Shown here: positions 1-7,277 of the stretch, piece by piece
How positions within the stretch are numbered: position 1 is the stretch's first letter
Layout: each line of letters starts with the position of its first letter
Source: an uncultured Lachnospiraceae bacterium
GTDB lineage: Bacteria; Bacillota; Clostridia; Lachnospirales; Lachnospiraceae
Reading direction: 5' to 3'
NCBI GenBank assembly: GCA_910583965.1
Contig: CAJUAE010000019.1
Span: forward strand, 7,794-43,866
Length of the DNA stretch: 36,073 nucleotides
Position numbers and translations under genes: made by a program
The notes under the pieces: generated by a model
Seen by the model: the letters and a program-made list of their open reading frames with translations, nothing else
Databases searched by the model: none
Told to the model about the DNA's origin: nothing

Positions 1-53
1 GCCCGCTTTTACGGGCGTACTAATCAGGATATATAAAATCTTTGATTTCACGC
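1..53 (-). repeat. 64-bp structured repeat, diverged copy cut by the window edge
   Basis: The first bases form a GCCCG...CGGGC hairpin followed by GTACTAATCAGGATAT. They match the tandem units at 32507-32658 almost base for base until the second palindrome, which is degenerate here (AAAATC...GATTTCA instead of GTGAAATT...AATTTCAC). The copy continues off the left edge. The following stretch to about 228 is AT-rich with only a 12-bp palindrome (CACTTTAAAGTG, 165-176) and no recognisable gene. Confidence 0.75.
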
Positions 54-228
54 TATCGCACTTTTATATCTGATCACACAATCATTTTTACGTTACAATT
101 TTATATTGCTGAATAAAAACTGTACCATTAAAAAGTACTTATAACATCTTAAATGGAATTTTAACACTTTAAAGTGCAAAAGTCAACTGTAAAACTTTAA
201 GAAATATATTTATTGATATACTCCTCAC

Positions 229-260
229 ACAAACTCCCATCTGCCCTCTTTTTAATCAGG
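229..260 (-). repeat. Partial copy of the 64-bp repeat
   Basis: TCACACAAACTCCCATCTG followed by CCC...TAATCAGG matches the start and end of the 64-bp unit at 32507-32658, but the GC hairpin in the middle is mostly lost. It runs directly into a copy of the second repeat family at 258-345, so the two modules are fused here. Confidence 0.6.
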
Positions 261-345
261 AAGCTTTATCTTCCCCTACTCATCACCAATCGCCCGTCAA
301 CTTCTGCTGACAACTTTCACCTGAGTACCCATGTGCATAAAAAAT
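258..345 (-). repeat. Dispersed 3'-end repeat (TATCTTCCCCTACTC family), copy A
   Basis: Conserved blocks are TTTATCTTCCCCTACTC at one end and GTGCATAAAA (333-342) at the other. Between them is a small inverted repeat, GTCA...TGAC. Other copies are at 3223-3308, 27785-27868, 27873-27969 and 28500-28575. On the minus strand the element begins with TTTTATGCAC just after the restriction endonuclease gene. Confidence 0.75.
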
Positions 346-347
346 AA

Positions 348-417
348 CAAAACGATAAAACACTTATTATAATTTCATATTTATTCTTTGTTTTAAATTA
401 ATGAACTAATCGTTTTG
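348..417 (-). terminator. Possible terminator of the DpnII-like operon
   Basis: CAAAACGAT (348-356) pairs with ATCGTTTTG (409-417). On the minus strand the stem is followed by TTATTTTTTATGCAC, a U-rich tract merging into the repeat element. The loop of about 52 nt is long for an intrinsic terminator, so this is a weak call. Confidence 0.35.
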
Positions 418-430
418 CTTATAGAGTGTC

Positions 431-1294
431 TTATATTAGCCTATTTGCAATAATATTTTGTTCCATATCATCTATGCTATAAATATGTTCCATCACTTCA
501 AAGGTCTCTCTTAAATTCCCTCTTGCGCCCTTCCAGCCAATTCCATCTGTAAACCAAACAAACGTAAATCCATCAATGGAATCCGCCTCCTGCGAAAGCA
601 TTTTATAACTTCTCGCGGTCTCATTCAATTTTGAACCGCCAACGCCATAAAAATTCGTTTCAATACCATATATCATCTTCTCTGTCTTAATGACAAAATC
701 AAATCTTTTGGCAGCTTTTCCCTGATTAGAAAGTGCCGACAAATCAATGCTCCATGTTTCTTCAATTTCTTTGAGATATATTTCTTTAAAGTAATTTACA
801 TTCTTTTTAAATCCTGCTGCCACAATGTACTTCTCAACGAGATCTTCCATCTGATGACCTCCGCGATTCTTACGCCCATTGGAATCAAGTCCAGTCTCGA
901 TGCCCAAAGCATAATCTACAAGGTTATTTACCAAATGATTTGCAAGCATATCAAACAACCCTGTTTTTCGCATAAATACTTTATATTGTTCTGCCTTATA
1001 ATTCATCTGTCTAAAATCATACAGAAACGCCCCATCTTCATCCTGCGCGTAGATTTCATATCCCCTTACTGCAAGAAGAAGCGGTACACAGCACAAAGTA
1101 TCTGGATACTTTGTCACAATTTTTTCAAAATCTTCCTCAATACTTTTTGAACCAATCAAAGAATTTAAAATATTCAATTCCACCTTGATTTCTTCAACAT
1201 TCTTAACAACCTTTTTAAAGTCAATATAGTAATCATAACTTGATATACTTGGTCTAAATTTACGTAACCATTCATCAAAATCCCTTTTTATCAT
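431..1294 (-). CDS. DpnII-like type II restriction endonuclease (GATC)
   Basis: This is the restriction enzyme of a GATC-specific DpnII/MboI-type system. The 287-aa length matches the DpnII family. A likely nuclease core is visible near the C-terminus: RFDFVIK, then GIETNFYGVGGSKLNETARSY, which resembles a D...E-x-N variant of the PD-(D/E)xK fold with a conserved glycine-rich loop. The ATG overlaps the 3' end of the second methylase gene by 20 nt, so it is translated as the third gene of the operon, after both protective methylases. A GGAG site lies about 10 nt upstream of the ATG. The family call rests on protein pattern plus the two adjacent methylase genes. GATC specificity is inferred from that context. 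Confidence 0.9.
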   Translation of the reverse strand: MIKRDFDEWLRKFRPSISSYDYYIDFKKVVKNVEEIKVELNILNSLIGSKSIEEDFEKIVTKYPDTLCCVPLLLAVRGYEIYAQDEDGAFLYDFRQMNYKAEQYKVFMRKTGLFDMLANHLVNNLVDYALGIETGLDSNGRKNRGGHQMEDLVEKYIVAAGFKKNVNYFKEIYLKEIEETWSIDLSALSNQGKAAKRFDFVIKTEKMIYGIETNFYGVGGSKLNETARSYKMLSQEADSIDGFTFVWFTDGIGWKGARGNLRETFEVMEHIYSIDDMEQNIIANRLI

Positions 1295-2087
1295 CTGTTA
1301 TCTTCTCCAATCTTTTCTTGGACATCTCCAAGTATTCTTCATTTACATCTATCCCAATAAATTTTCGTCCATATCGCACAGCCACTACTCCAGTAGTTCC
1401 AGAACCGCAAAACGGATCCAAAATAGTTTGTCCTTCCTTCGTAGATGCCAATATAATTTTCTCTAACAAATATTCTGGCTTTTGTGTTGGATGACCGCCT
1501 TCTGCTTTCTCCGAAAGTTTTGTCAATGAGCCTGTCCATACATCTTTCATTTGTTTGCCGCCATTTATTTCTCTCATCTTCTGATAATCAAAAAAATGCC
1601 GTGACTTCCTTTCATTCTTCTTTGCCCATAAAATGGTTTCTATAGAATGTGTGAAGCATCGACATCCTAAGTTTGGCGGTGGATTCGTTTTCTGCCACGT
1701 TATATTATTAATTATCTTAAACCCTTCCTGCTCCAATGCCATACCAATCGAATATATATTGTGTAATGTTCCTGATATCCAAATCGTGCCATTCAACCTT
1801 AGTGCTTTTCTACATAACTTAATCCATTTTCTATTAAACCTATGTTTTTCCTCAATGCTGGTTCCACTTTCTGAAAGCTTATCCCAAGAACCTTTATTTA
1901 CTGAAACCATTTTCCCACTGTGGCAGGTAATTCCATTATTGCTTAGAAAATAAGGCGGGTCTGCAAATATCATATCAACAGATTCTGGTTTTATTTTGGT
2001 TAGCATTTTAAAGGAATCTCCCTGTATCAACTGCGCTTCTTCTGTCCTAAAATATAATGGCATTTTCTTTGTAAATATATTCTCCAT
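1275..2087 (-). CDS. DpnA-like adenine-N6 DNA methyltransferase
   Basis: This is the second methylase of a DpnII-type system. In the characterised system DpnA methylates adenine in GATC and can also act on single-stranded DNA. Motif IV is FADPPYF near residue 42. The SAM-binding motif (DPFCGSGTTGVVAVRYGRKF) is near the C-terminus, so this is a beta-class permuted methylase. The start was placed at MENIFTKK (2087), because AAAGAGG lies 8 nt upstream; an upstream in-frame ATG would overlap the dam-type gene and has no such site. This gives 270 aa. It lies 13 nt after the Dam-type gene and overlaps the endonuclease gene by 20 nt. Confidence 0.9.
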   Translation of the reverse strand: MENIFTKKMPLYFRTEEAQLIQGDSFKMLTKIKPESVDMIFADPPYFLSNNGITCHSGKMVSVNKGSWDKLSESGTSIEEKHRFNRKWIKLCRKALRLNGTIWISGTLHNIYSIGMALEQEGFKIINNITWQKTNPPPNLGCRCFTHSIETILWAKKNERKSRHFFDYQKMREINGGKQMKDVWTGSLTKLSEKAEGGHPTQKPEYLLEKIILASTKEGQTILDPFCGSGTTGVVAVRYGRKFIGIDVNEEYLEMSKKRLEKITDDKKGF

Positions 2088-2100
2088 TAAAACGACCTCT

Positions 2101-2934
2101 TTAATAATTGCATATAATGATTTCTTCCCCCACTCTATTAGATGCATCTGAATTGATCATGCGTTTTACACTCACAACATCCATTTTATAATTCTTATCA
2201 CCATATAGCTCATTTATTAACGCAGTATTATGATTTGTGAGCATACAATAACAACCTCTATCTGTTAATTCGTGAAAAAGACTAGCCAGACGTTGATGAC
2301 TTTCTATGTCAAATCCTTCCTTTGTATATGATTCAAAAGAAGCTGGATTTAACGGTGCATATGGACTGTCTATAAATACAAAATCACCTTTTTTCGCGTC
2401 CTTGCAAGCAGCTTCAAAATCACCATCCATTATCATTACGCCTTGCAGATATTTTGAAATCTCCATAATTGCCTTTTCATCAGCAGATACAATACGACTA
2501 TTGTTGTAAGGAACATTGAAAAGTCCCTTTCCATTTACACGATATAAACCATTAAAACAATGCTTATTAATAAATACAAATAATGCCGCCAACTCCACAT
2601 CATACTCTGCTTTCATCAACTTATCATTATAATGGTCCCTAAGCGAATAATAATATTTCTTTCCATCTTCCCACATTTCCTTGTCAAGCTTATTTACAGC
2701 CTTTAAAAATGCTTCCGGTGTATTACATATCTGTCTATACGCATTTATCAACGCCTTGTTAATATCATTAATCAAAGCATTTGCAGGCAACAGCTCAAAT
2801 ATTACTGCACCGCCTCCCACAAATGGCTCATAATAATTATTATACTTTTCAGGCATTCTCTCCTTTATCTGCGGAAGTAACTGACGCTTTCCACCAGCCC
2901 ACTTTACAAATGGAGCAATATATAAATTACTCAT
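2101..2934 (-). CDS. Dam/DpnM-type adenine-N6 DNA methyltransferase
   Basis: This alpha-class Dam-family enzyme methylates adenine in GATC and protects host DNA from the endonuclease encoded downstream. The SAM motif is FVKWAGGKRQLLPQI near residues 9-23, followed by YYEPFVGGGAVIF. The catalytic motif IV is FIDSPYAPL (DSPY at 189-192) rather than the commoner DPPY. The 277-aa length fits DpnM. The ATG at 2934 was chosen over an upstream TTG because AGAGG lies 7 nt before it. It is the first gene of a three-gene operon with its own promoter at 2987-3015. Confidence 0.92.
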   Translation of the reverse strand: MSNLYIAPFVKWAGGKRQLLPQIKERMPEKYNNYYEPFVGGGAVIFELLPANALINDINKALINAYRQICNTPEAFLKAVNKLDKEMWEDGKKYYYSLRDHYNDKLMKAEYDVELAALFVFINKHCFNGLYRVNGKGLFNVPYNNSRIVSADEKAIMEISKYLQGVMIMDGDFEAACKDAKKGDFVFIDSPYAPLNPASFESYTKEGFDIESHQRLASLFHELTDRGCYCMLTNHNTALINELYGDKNYKMDVVSVKRMINSDASNRVGEEIIICNY

Positions 2935-2986
2935 TTTCAATCCTCTTTCCTATGCCCGCAAAAGGACAATCGCTAACAACAAATTT

Positions 2987-3015
2987 ATTATACTTGCAAA
3001 CATCTAAAATAACAA
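2987..3015 (-). promoter_or_regulatory. Promoter of the DpnII-like operon
   Basis: On the minus strand a TTGTTA box (3010-3015) and a TATAAT box (2987-2992) are separated by 17 nt, about 50 nt upstream of the Dam-type ATG. The -10 box is perfect and the -35 box has two mismatches. Confidence 0.65.
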
Positions 3016-3054
3016 CCAGAACATTCACTTTTTGTAGATTATCTTTCTTCCAAA

Positions 3055-3100
3055 GTTATAATTCACACCCAAACCCAAATTCATACTTCTTTAAAATGAT
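3055..3100 (-). repeat. Dispersed repeat of the GTTATAATTCACACCC family, copy 1
   Basis: GTTATAATTCACACCC here recurs exactly at 4481-4496. In both copies it is followed, 10-20 nt on, by a TTCATACTTCTTTAA or ATATTCCTTTAA block and then ATGA. The copy lies upstream of the DpnII-operon promoter. The region 3101-3181 beyond it holds no recognised gene. Confidence 0.6.
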
Positions 3101-3181
3101 TTGGTGCAAATTGCAACATTTAGTGTACACAAAATGCCACAAAATTGGCTTTTTGGCGCTGTCTAGCTTTTCGCTGCATCG

Positions 3182-3308
3182 TTCCTCTCCGCATCTGTGT
3201 GCATGGATTTGTGCAATCGCGCAAGGAAGACTTATCTTCCCCTACTCGCGCGCCGGACGCGGGTAGCATTTGCTGCTTATTTCCTCTCCGCGTCCGCGTG
3301 CATAAAAA
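3182..3308 (-). repeat. Dispersed 3'-end repeat (TATCTTCCCCTACTC family), copy B
   Basis: The copy carries TTATCTTCCCCTACTC (3232-3247) and GTGCATAAAA (3298-3307). A CCGGACGCGGG / CCGCGTCCGCG inverted repeat lies between them. The outer block CCTCTCCGC..C.G.GTGCAT occurs twice, at 3184-3204 and 3282-3304, so this copy is internally duplicated. On the minus strand it starts in the U-tract of the rpsI terminator. Small open frames across it on the plus strand are judged not to be genes. Confidence 0.75.
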
Positions 3309-3342
3309 ACCTCTGGAAATACTAGACTTCCAGAGGTTTTTA
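3304..3342 (-). terminator. Intrinsic terminator of rplM-rpsI
   Basis: A perfect 14-bp stem (arms AAAAACCTCTGGAA and TTCCAGAGGTTTTT) with a 9-nt loop is followed on the minus strand by a T-run, 24 nt after the rpsI stop. The T-run merges into the TTTTATGCAC end of the adjacent repeat. The stem also has a T-run on the plus strand, so it may be bidirectional. Confidence 0.93.
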
Positions 3343-3366
3343 ACTCTTTTTGAAATTGTAGTAAAA

Positions 3367-3771
3367 TTATCTCTTTGAAAACTGTGGTGCGCGACGTGCT
3401 GCCTTGAGACCGTACTTCTTTCTCTCTTTCATACGAGGATCACGTGTCAGGAAGCCTTCCTTTTTAAGCACTGGTCTATAATCAGCGTCTGCCTGCAATA
3501 AAGCTCTTGAAATGCCATGTCTAATTGCACCTGCCTGTCCTGTATAGCCACCGCCTTTTACATTTACAAGCACGTCAAACTTCTCAACAGTGTCAGTTGC
3601 TGTCAAAGGTTGACGAACAATAACCTTTAATGTCTCCAGACCAAAATAATCATCAATCCCTCTTTTGTTGATTGTGATATTACCATTTCCCGGTGTCAGA
3701 TATACTCTGGCGATTGATTTCTTTCTTCTACCTGTTCCATAATATCTTGAAGCATTTGCTGCCTTTGCCAT
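3367..3771 (-). CDS. rpsI: Ribosomal protein S9
   Basis: This 30S protein has a C-terminal tail that reaches the P-site tRNA. The 134-aa sequence has the family core GTGRRKKSIARVYL near the N-terminus, GGGYTGQAGAIRHGI in the middle, and the basic tail ending in FSKR. A short N-terminal extension, MAKAANASRYY, precedes the core. A GGAGG site lies upstream of the ATG. It is the second gene after rplM, 30 nt downstream, and is followed by a strong terminator. Confidence 0.98.
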   Translation of the reverse strand: MAKAANASRYYGTGRRKKSIARVYLTPGNGNITINKRGIDDYFGLETLKVIVRQPLTATDTVEKFDVLVNVKGGGYTGQAGAIRHGISRALLQADADYRPVLKKEGFLTRDPRMKERKKYGLKAARRAPQFSKR

Positions 3772-3801
3772 TTTAATTTCCTCCTTTATTCATCACACTG
3801 A

Positions 3802-4230
3802 TTAAAATGTCAATGTCTCGGGCTTCTGAGCTGCATGTTTATGCTCAGGTCCTGCATATACAAAGAGTTTCTTATACATCTGGCGTCCCAAAGGTCCCTT
3901 CGGAAGCATCCCTCTCACTGCATGCTCAATCACATCTTGTGGTTTCTTATTCAATTTCTCTCTCAATGTTGTTGACTTCATACCTCCAACATAGTCAGAA
4001 TGATGATAATATATTTTCTGGTCTAATTTCTTTCCTGTCACCGCAACTTTCTCAGCATTGATGACAATCACATAATCACCTGTATCGATATGAGGAGTGA
4101 AAATTGGCTTTTTCTTTCCTCTTAATACACTTGCAACTTCTGTTGCCAAGCGTCCTAATGTCATACCTGTAGCGTCTACTACATACCATTTTCTATCAAT
4201 TGTAGCTGGGCTAGCCATAAACGTTTTCAT
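3802..4230 (-). CDS. rplM: Ribosomal protein L13
   Basis: This early-assembly 50S protein is 142 aa long, the usual length. It begins MKTFMASPATIDRKWYVVDA and contains GRLATEVASVLRGKKKP and the conserved MLPKGPLGRQM segment. It is first in the rplM-rpsI pair, behind a consensus promoter and a structured leader. In other Firmicutes this pair can be autoregulated through an L13 leader RNA. The spacer between this gene and its promoter is consistent with that. Confidence 0.98.
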   Translation of the reverse strand: MKTFMASPATIDRKWYVVDATGMTLGRLATEVASVLRGKKKPIFTPHIDTGDYVIVINAEKVAVTGKKLDQKIYYHHSDYVGGMKSTTLREKLNKKPQDVIEHAVRGMLPKGPLGRQMYKKLFVYAGPEHKHAAQKPETLTF

Positions 4231-4412
4231 GATGTTTCCTCCATATATTTAGCCTGTCGGCTCTCCTTTGATGGTTATTCTTGTCTGAAACCTTTGATGC
4301 AGAATGTCCGGCTACATCTTCCAGAATCACAAGTCACCTAGATACCTTGGCTGACATCTCTGCAAATATCGGGGCTTTGATATTGTACTATCGCATGTCG
4401 CCACATTGAATT
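4231..4412 (-). promoter_or_regulatory. Structured 5' leader of rplM (L13-leader candidate)
   Basis: About 180 nt lie between the -10 box and the rplM ATG. Small hairpins visible on the minus strand are ATATC...GATAT (4366-4383), GATG...CATC further in, and AGCC-GACA-GGCT (4251-4262) shortly before the GGAGG site. The position matches the L13 leader class known upstream of rplM in Firmicutes. Membership is inferred from position, not from a model match. Confidence 0.55.
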
Positions 4413-4441
4413 ATTATATTATACGCTTCTTAGCGTGTCAA
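4413..4441 (-). promoter_or_regulatory. Promoter of rplM-rpsI
   Basis: Perfect TTGACA (4436-4441) and TATAAT (4413-4418) boxes are separated by 17 nt on the minus strand, as expected for a housekeeping sigma-A promoter of a strongly expressed ribosomal operon. Confidence 0.93.
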
Positions 4442-4480
4442 TACCTAAATTGCCAAATTATTCATTATATATAGCAATTC

Positions 4481-4526
4481 GTTATAATTCACACCCGCGC
4501 CAGAGTTTATATTCCTTTAAGATGAC
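4481..4526 (-). repeat. Dispersed repeat of the GTTATAATTCACACCC family, copy 2
   Basis: This copy shares an exact 16-base core with the one at 3055-3100 and a similar second block (ATATTCCTTTAAGATGA). It lies between the rplM promoter and the 3' end of truA. Confidence 0.6.
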
Positions 4527-4570
4527 AGGAAATAAATAGTCAGAACTAACCGAAATGAATTATCAAAATA

Positions 4571-4611
4571 TACAAACCGACAACTTATAAATATAACGCA
4601 ATTGTCACTAT
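4571..4611 (-). repeat. Dispersed repeat of the ACTTATAAAT family, copy 1
   Basis: TACAAACCGACAACTTATAA and the following AT match 28781-28802 with two differences in 22 bases. After a variable gap both copies continue with A.TGTCACTAT. This copy ends 29 nt downstream of the truA stop codon; the other overlaps a stop codon. Confidence 0.55.
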
Positions 4612-4639
4612 ATATTGTAATAGTTTCTACTTACAAATT

Positions 4640-5383
4640 TTAAATATCTAAAAACTCATATTGAACTAACGACAATCCACATGCTGGTGCTGTTGGTCCA
4701 GCCACTGCGCGATCACATGCTTTTAGAATTTCTTCTATCCTCTCAGGAACTAGGCTCCCTTTTCCTACTTCAATCAATGTACCTGCTATAATTCGAACCA
4801 TATTGTACAGAAAGCCTGAACCAACGACTCTAATCGTTATCATTTCGCCCGCTCGTTCCACTGCAATCTCATAGAGTGTCCTCACCGTAGTCTCTGCTGT
4901 CGTAGCAACACTGCAAAAGCTCTTAAAATCATGCTCTCCCACCAAATAATTTGCTGCTCTCTGCATTGCATCCACATCAAGCGGCACATAAGTAAAATGC
5001 GAATATAGCCTGTATATTGGCATTGGAAATGCGCTGTTCCATATCTTATATGCATAGGTTTTTTTGCTGTTGTGTCGTCTAGGATGAAAATTCTGTGATA
5101 CCTCCTTCGACGCCTGAATGCAGATATCCTGCGGAAGTCTTTGATTTAATGCATATGAAATTTTTTCAGCAGGCATTCTTGCCTGTGTGTCAAACACTGC
5201 AATATTTCCCAATGCATGCACTCCTGTGTCCGTTCTTGACGCACCAATCACCTTGATTTCCTCTTGCAAAAGAGCACTCAATGTTTCATTGAGCACAGAT
5301 TCAACTGTCACCACATTCGGCTGAATCTGCCATCCATGATAATTTGTGCCATCATAGGCCACAGTTAACATTACACGTTTCAT
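4640..5383 (-). CDS. truA: tRNA pseudouridine(38-40) synthase TruA
   Basis: TruA converts U38-U40 of the tRNA anticodon arm to pseudouridine. The catalytic aspartate lies in GASRTDTGVHALG near residue 54. The protein opens with MLTVAYDGTNYHGWQIQPN and has the later family segments KKTYAYKIWN and VVGSGFLYNMVRIIAGTL. The start was set at MKRVMLTVAYDG (5383), which gives 247 aa and an AGGAG site; an in-frame ATG 63 nt upstream would add an atypical N-terminus. It follows ecfT with a 183-nt gap, in the order ecfA1-ecfA2-ecfT-truA-rplM-rpsI also known from Bacillus. Confidence 0.96.
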   Translation of the reverse strand: MKRVMLTVAYDGTNYHGWQIQPNVVTVESVLNETLSALLQEEIKVIGASRTDTGVHALGNIAVFDTQARMPAEKISYALNQRLPQDICIQASKEVSQNFHPRRHNSKKTYAYKIWNSAFPMPIYRLYSHFTYVPLDVDAMQRAANYLVGEHDFKSFCSVATTAETTVRTLYEIAVERAGEMITIRVVGSGFLYNMVRIIAGTLIEVGKGSLVPERIEEILKACDRAVAGPTAPACGLSLVQYEFLDI

Positions 5384-5455
5384 AACATTTTGTCTCCTCT
5401 TGCTATTGTATCTTTGGCAAAAAAGCCTCACTGTAACCTGATACACCTACTTTTT

Positions 5456-5461
5456 ATTATA
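5456..5461 (-). promoter_or_regulatory. Possible -10 box of a truA promoter
   Basis: A TATAAT box lies about 70 nt upstream of the truA ATG in the 183-nt gap after ecfT. No good -35 box sits 17 nt upstream, so truA may instead be read through from ecfT. Confidence 0.3.
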
Positions 5462-5566
5462 CACTATTGAAAAATATCCTGTATTATTGGTATTATTATC
5501 TGCGAAACATTGTACAGCAGCTTATTTCTTTTATAGGATTTTATACAGAGAAAATATAAATATAAT

Positions 5567-6394
5567 TTAGATAACAATATTATTCAATAACATGGGTATG
5601 AGTCTTCCAGCCGCGATTCCTGCAACAAGATAACAAACCACAATTCCATAGGCAATATAATCTCTTTTCTGATAATGTAGTGGCTTCATCTTCGTGCGGT
5701 ATTCTCCTCCTCTATAACAGCGTGCCTCCATCGCCATTGCCAAGTCGTTCGCACGACGAAATGCAGATATAAAAAGTGGCACCAAAAGCGGCACTAAACT
5801 CTTTGCCTTTTTTATCAAATTTCCGCTTTCAAAGTCTGCGCACCTTGCAAGTTGCGCTTTCATAATTTTATCTGTCTCCTCCATTAAAATAGGTATAAAA
5901 CGAAGCGCAATTGACATCATCATCGCAATTTCATGCACTGGAACTTTTACTTTATTTAAGGGTTTTAGCATCTTTTCCAAGCCATCTGTCAATTGATTTG
6001 GCGTGGTAGTAAGAGTCATCACCGACGAACCAATAATTAAAAATGCAAGCCGAATCGCCAAAAGTAGGGCAAGACGCGCACCTTCTTTCGTAATCCGAAA
6101 GATCCAAATCTGCACAAGTGGTTCACCTGGTGTTAAAAACAAGTTAAAAAGAATTGTGATGGACAACAAAAATACAATCGACTTCATTCCTTTAATCATA
6201 AACCGAAAAGGTACCTTTGATAGTTTAATCACAAATGCAAGAAACAAAGCCGCTACCAAATATCCCCAGAATCCATAGAAAAGAAACAACGAGATAATAA
6301 ATAAAACTGTTGTTCCCAGCTTCACCCTTGGGTCCAGTCTATGTATCACGGAATCAGCTTGATAATATTGTCCTAATGTGATATCCCTCAGCAT
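5567..6394 (-). CDS. ecfT: ECF transporter transmembrane subunit EcfT
   Basis: EcfT is the membrane scaffold of an energy-coupling factor importer. It couples the two ATPases to interchangeable substrate-binding S components. It opens MLRDITLGQYYQADSVIHRLDPRVKL-like and has several hydrophobic segments. It carries the two Ala-Arg coupling motifs characteristic of EcfT, here AQLARCADF and AMAMEARCYRGG. The start at 6394 (275 aa) was chosen because GGTGG precedes it and the family begins there; the longer frame would overlap ecfA2. No S-component gene is in the window, so the substrate cannot be told. Confidence 0.95.
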   Translation of the reverse strand: MLRDITLGQYYQADSVIHRLDPRVKLGTTVLFIISLFLFYGFWGYLVAALFLAFVIKLSKVPFRFMIKGMKSIVFLLSITILFNLFLTPGEPLVQIWIFRITKEGARLALLLAIRLAFLIIGSSVMTLTTTPNQLTDGLEKMLKPLNKVKVPVHEIAMMMSIALRFIPILMEETDKIMKAQLARCADFESGNLIKKAKSLVPLLVPLFISAFRRANDLAMAMEARCYRGGEYRTKMKPLHYQKRDYIAYGIVVCYLVAGIAAGRLIPMLLNNIVI

Positions 6395-6404
6395 AACCTG
6401 CCAC

Positions 6405-7277
6405 CTATCTCTCTCTTTGCATTGCTGCAAGTTCTGTAAAATAGTTTTTTATCTCCCTCTTTGCTTCATCAATTGTTGTAATCTCATCACTGACATTATA
6501 ACCGTGATCGCGCAATTCTTTCATAATATATGTCACCTGAGGCGCTGCAAGGCCAATTGCCTCTAATTCTTGATAATGTTTAAAAACTTCCTTGGGAATA
6601 TCATCATATAAAACACTTCCCCGATTCATCACAATGATTCGGTCAACATATTTTGCCACATCATCCATACTATGTGATACCAAAAGAACCGTAATCCCTG
6701 TTTCCACTTTGAGTTTTAAAATCTGATCAAGAATTTCATCGCGTCCTTTGGGGTCTAATCCAGCAGTTGGTTCATCGAGTACCAAAATATCTGGCTTCAT
6801 GGCAAGAACACCTGCAATTGCCACACGCCTTTTTTGCCCACCCGATAAGTCAAAAGGAGATTGATAAAAATATTCGTCCTCAAGTCCTACCAATTTTAGT
6901 GCCTCATATGCGCGCAATTCTATCTCTTTTTTTGATAATCCAAGATTTTTCGGACCAAAACACACATCAGAAAATACATCTGTCTCAAAAAGTTGATGTT
7001 CTGGATATTGAAAGACAAGGCCAACCTTACTGCGCAACATTTTTTTATCAAAATCACTTTCGTCAATATCTTGCCCGTTAAAATATATATTTCCTGAAGT
7101 TGCACGCATCAATCCATTCAGATGTTGAACCAGCGTCGATTTGCCAGAACCTGTATGACCAATCAAACCGATAAATTGCCCATCTGGTATCACAAGACTA
7201 ATGTTATCTAACGCTTTTACCGCCATAGCGGTATCTTCTCCATAAATATGACTCACTTTATCCAAAATAATTGGCAT
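6405..7277 (-). CDS. ecfA2: ECF transporter ATPase EcfA2
   Basis: This is one of the two ABC ATPases that power the ECF importer as a heterodimer. It has Walker A GHTGSGKSTLV near residue 40, Q-loop VFQYPEHQLF, signature LSGGQKRRVAIAG, Walker B ILVLDEPTAGLDPKG and switch histidine VSHSMDDV. At 290 aa it is of normal length. Its ATG overlaps the end of ecfA1 by 20 nt and ecfT starts 10 nt after its stop, consistent with coupled translation. Confidence 0.96.
   Translation of the reverse strand: MPIILDKVSHIYGEDTAMAVKALDNISLVIPDGQFIGLIGHTGSGKSTLVQHLNGLMRATSGNIYFNGQDIDESDFDKKMLRSKVGLVFQYPEHQLFETDVFSDVCFGPKNLGLSKKEIELRAYEALKLVGLEDEYFYQSPFDLSGGQKRRVAIAGVLAMKPDILVLDEPTAGLDPKGRDEILDQILKLKVETGITVLLVSHSMDDVAKYVDRIIVMNRGSVLYDDIPKEVFKHYQELEAIGLAAPQVTYIMKELRDHGYNVSDEITTIDEAKREIKNYFTELAAMQRER

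Noticed and set aside
3145..3378. Small plus-strand open frames across the repeat at 3182-3308
   Set aside because: They consist of repeat sequence and terminator, lack ribosome sites and run opposite to rpsI.
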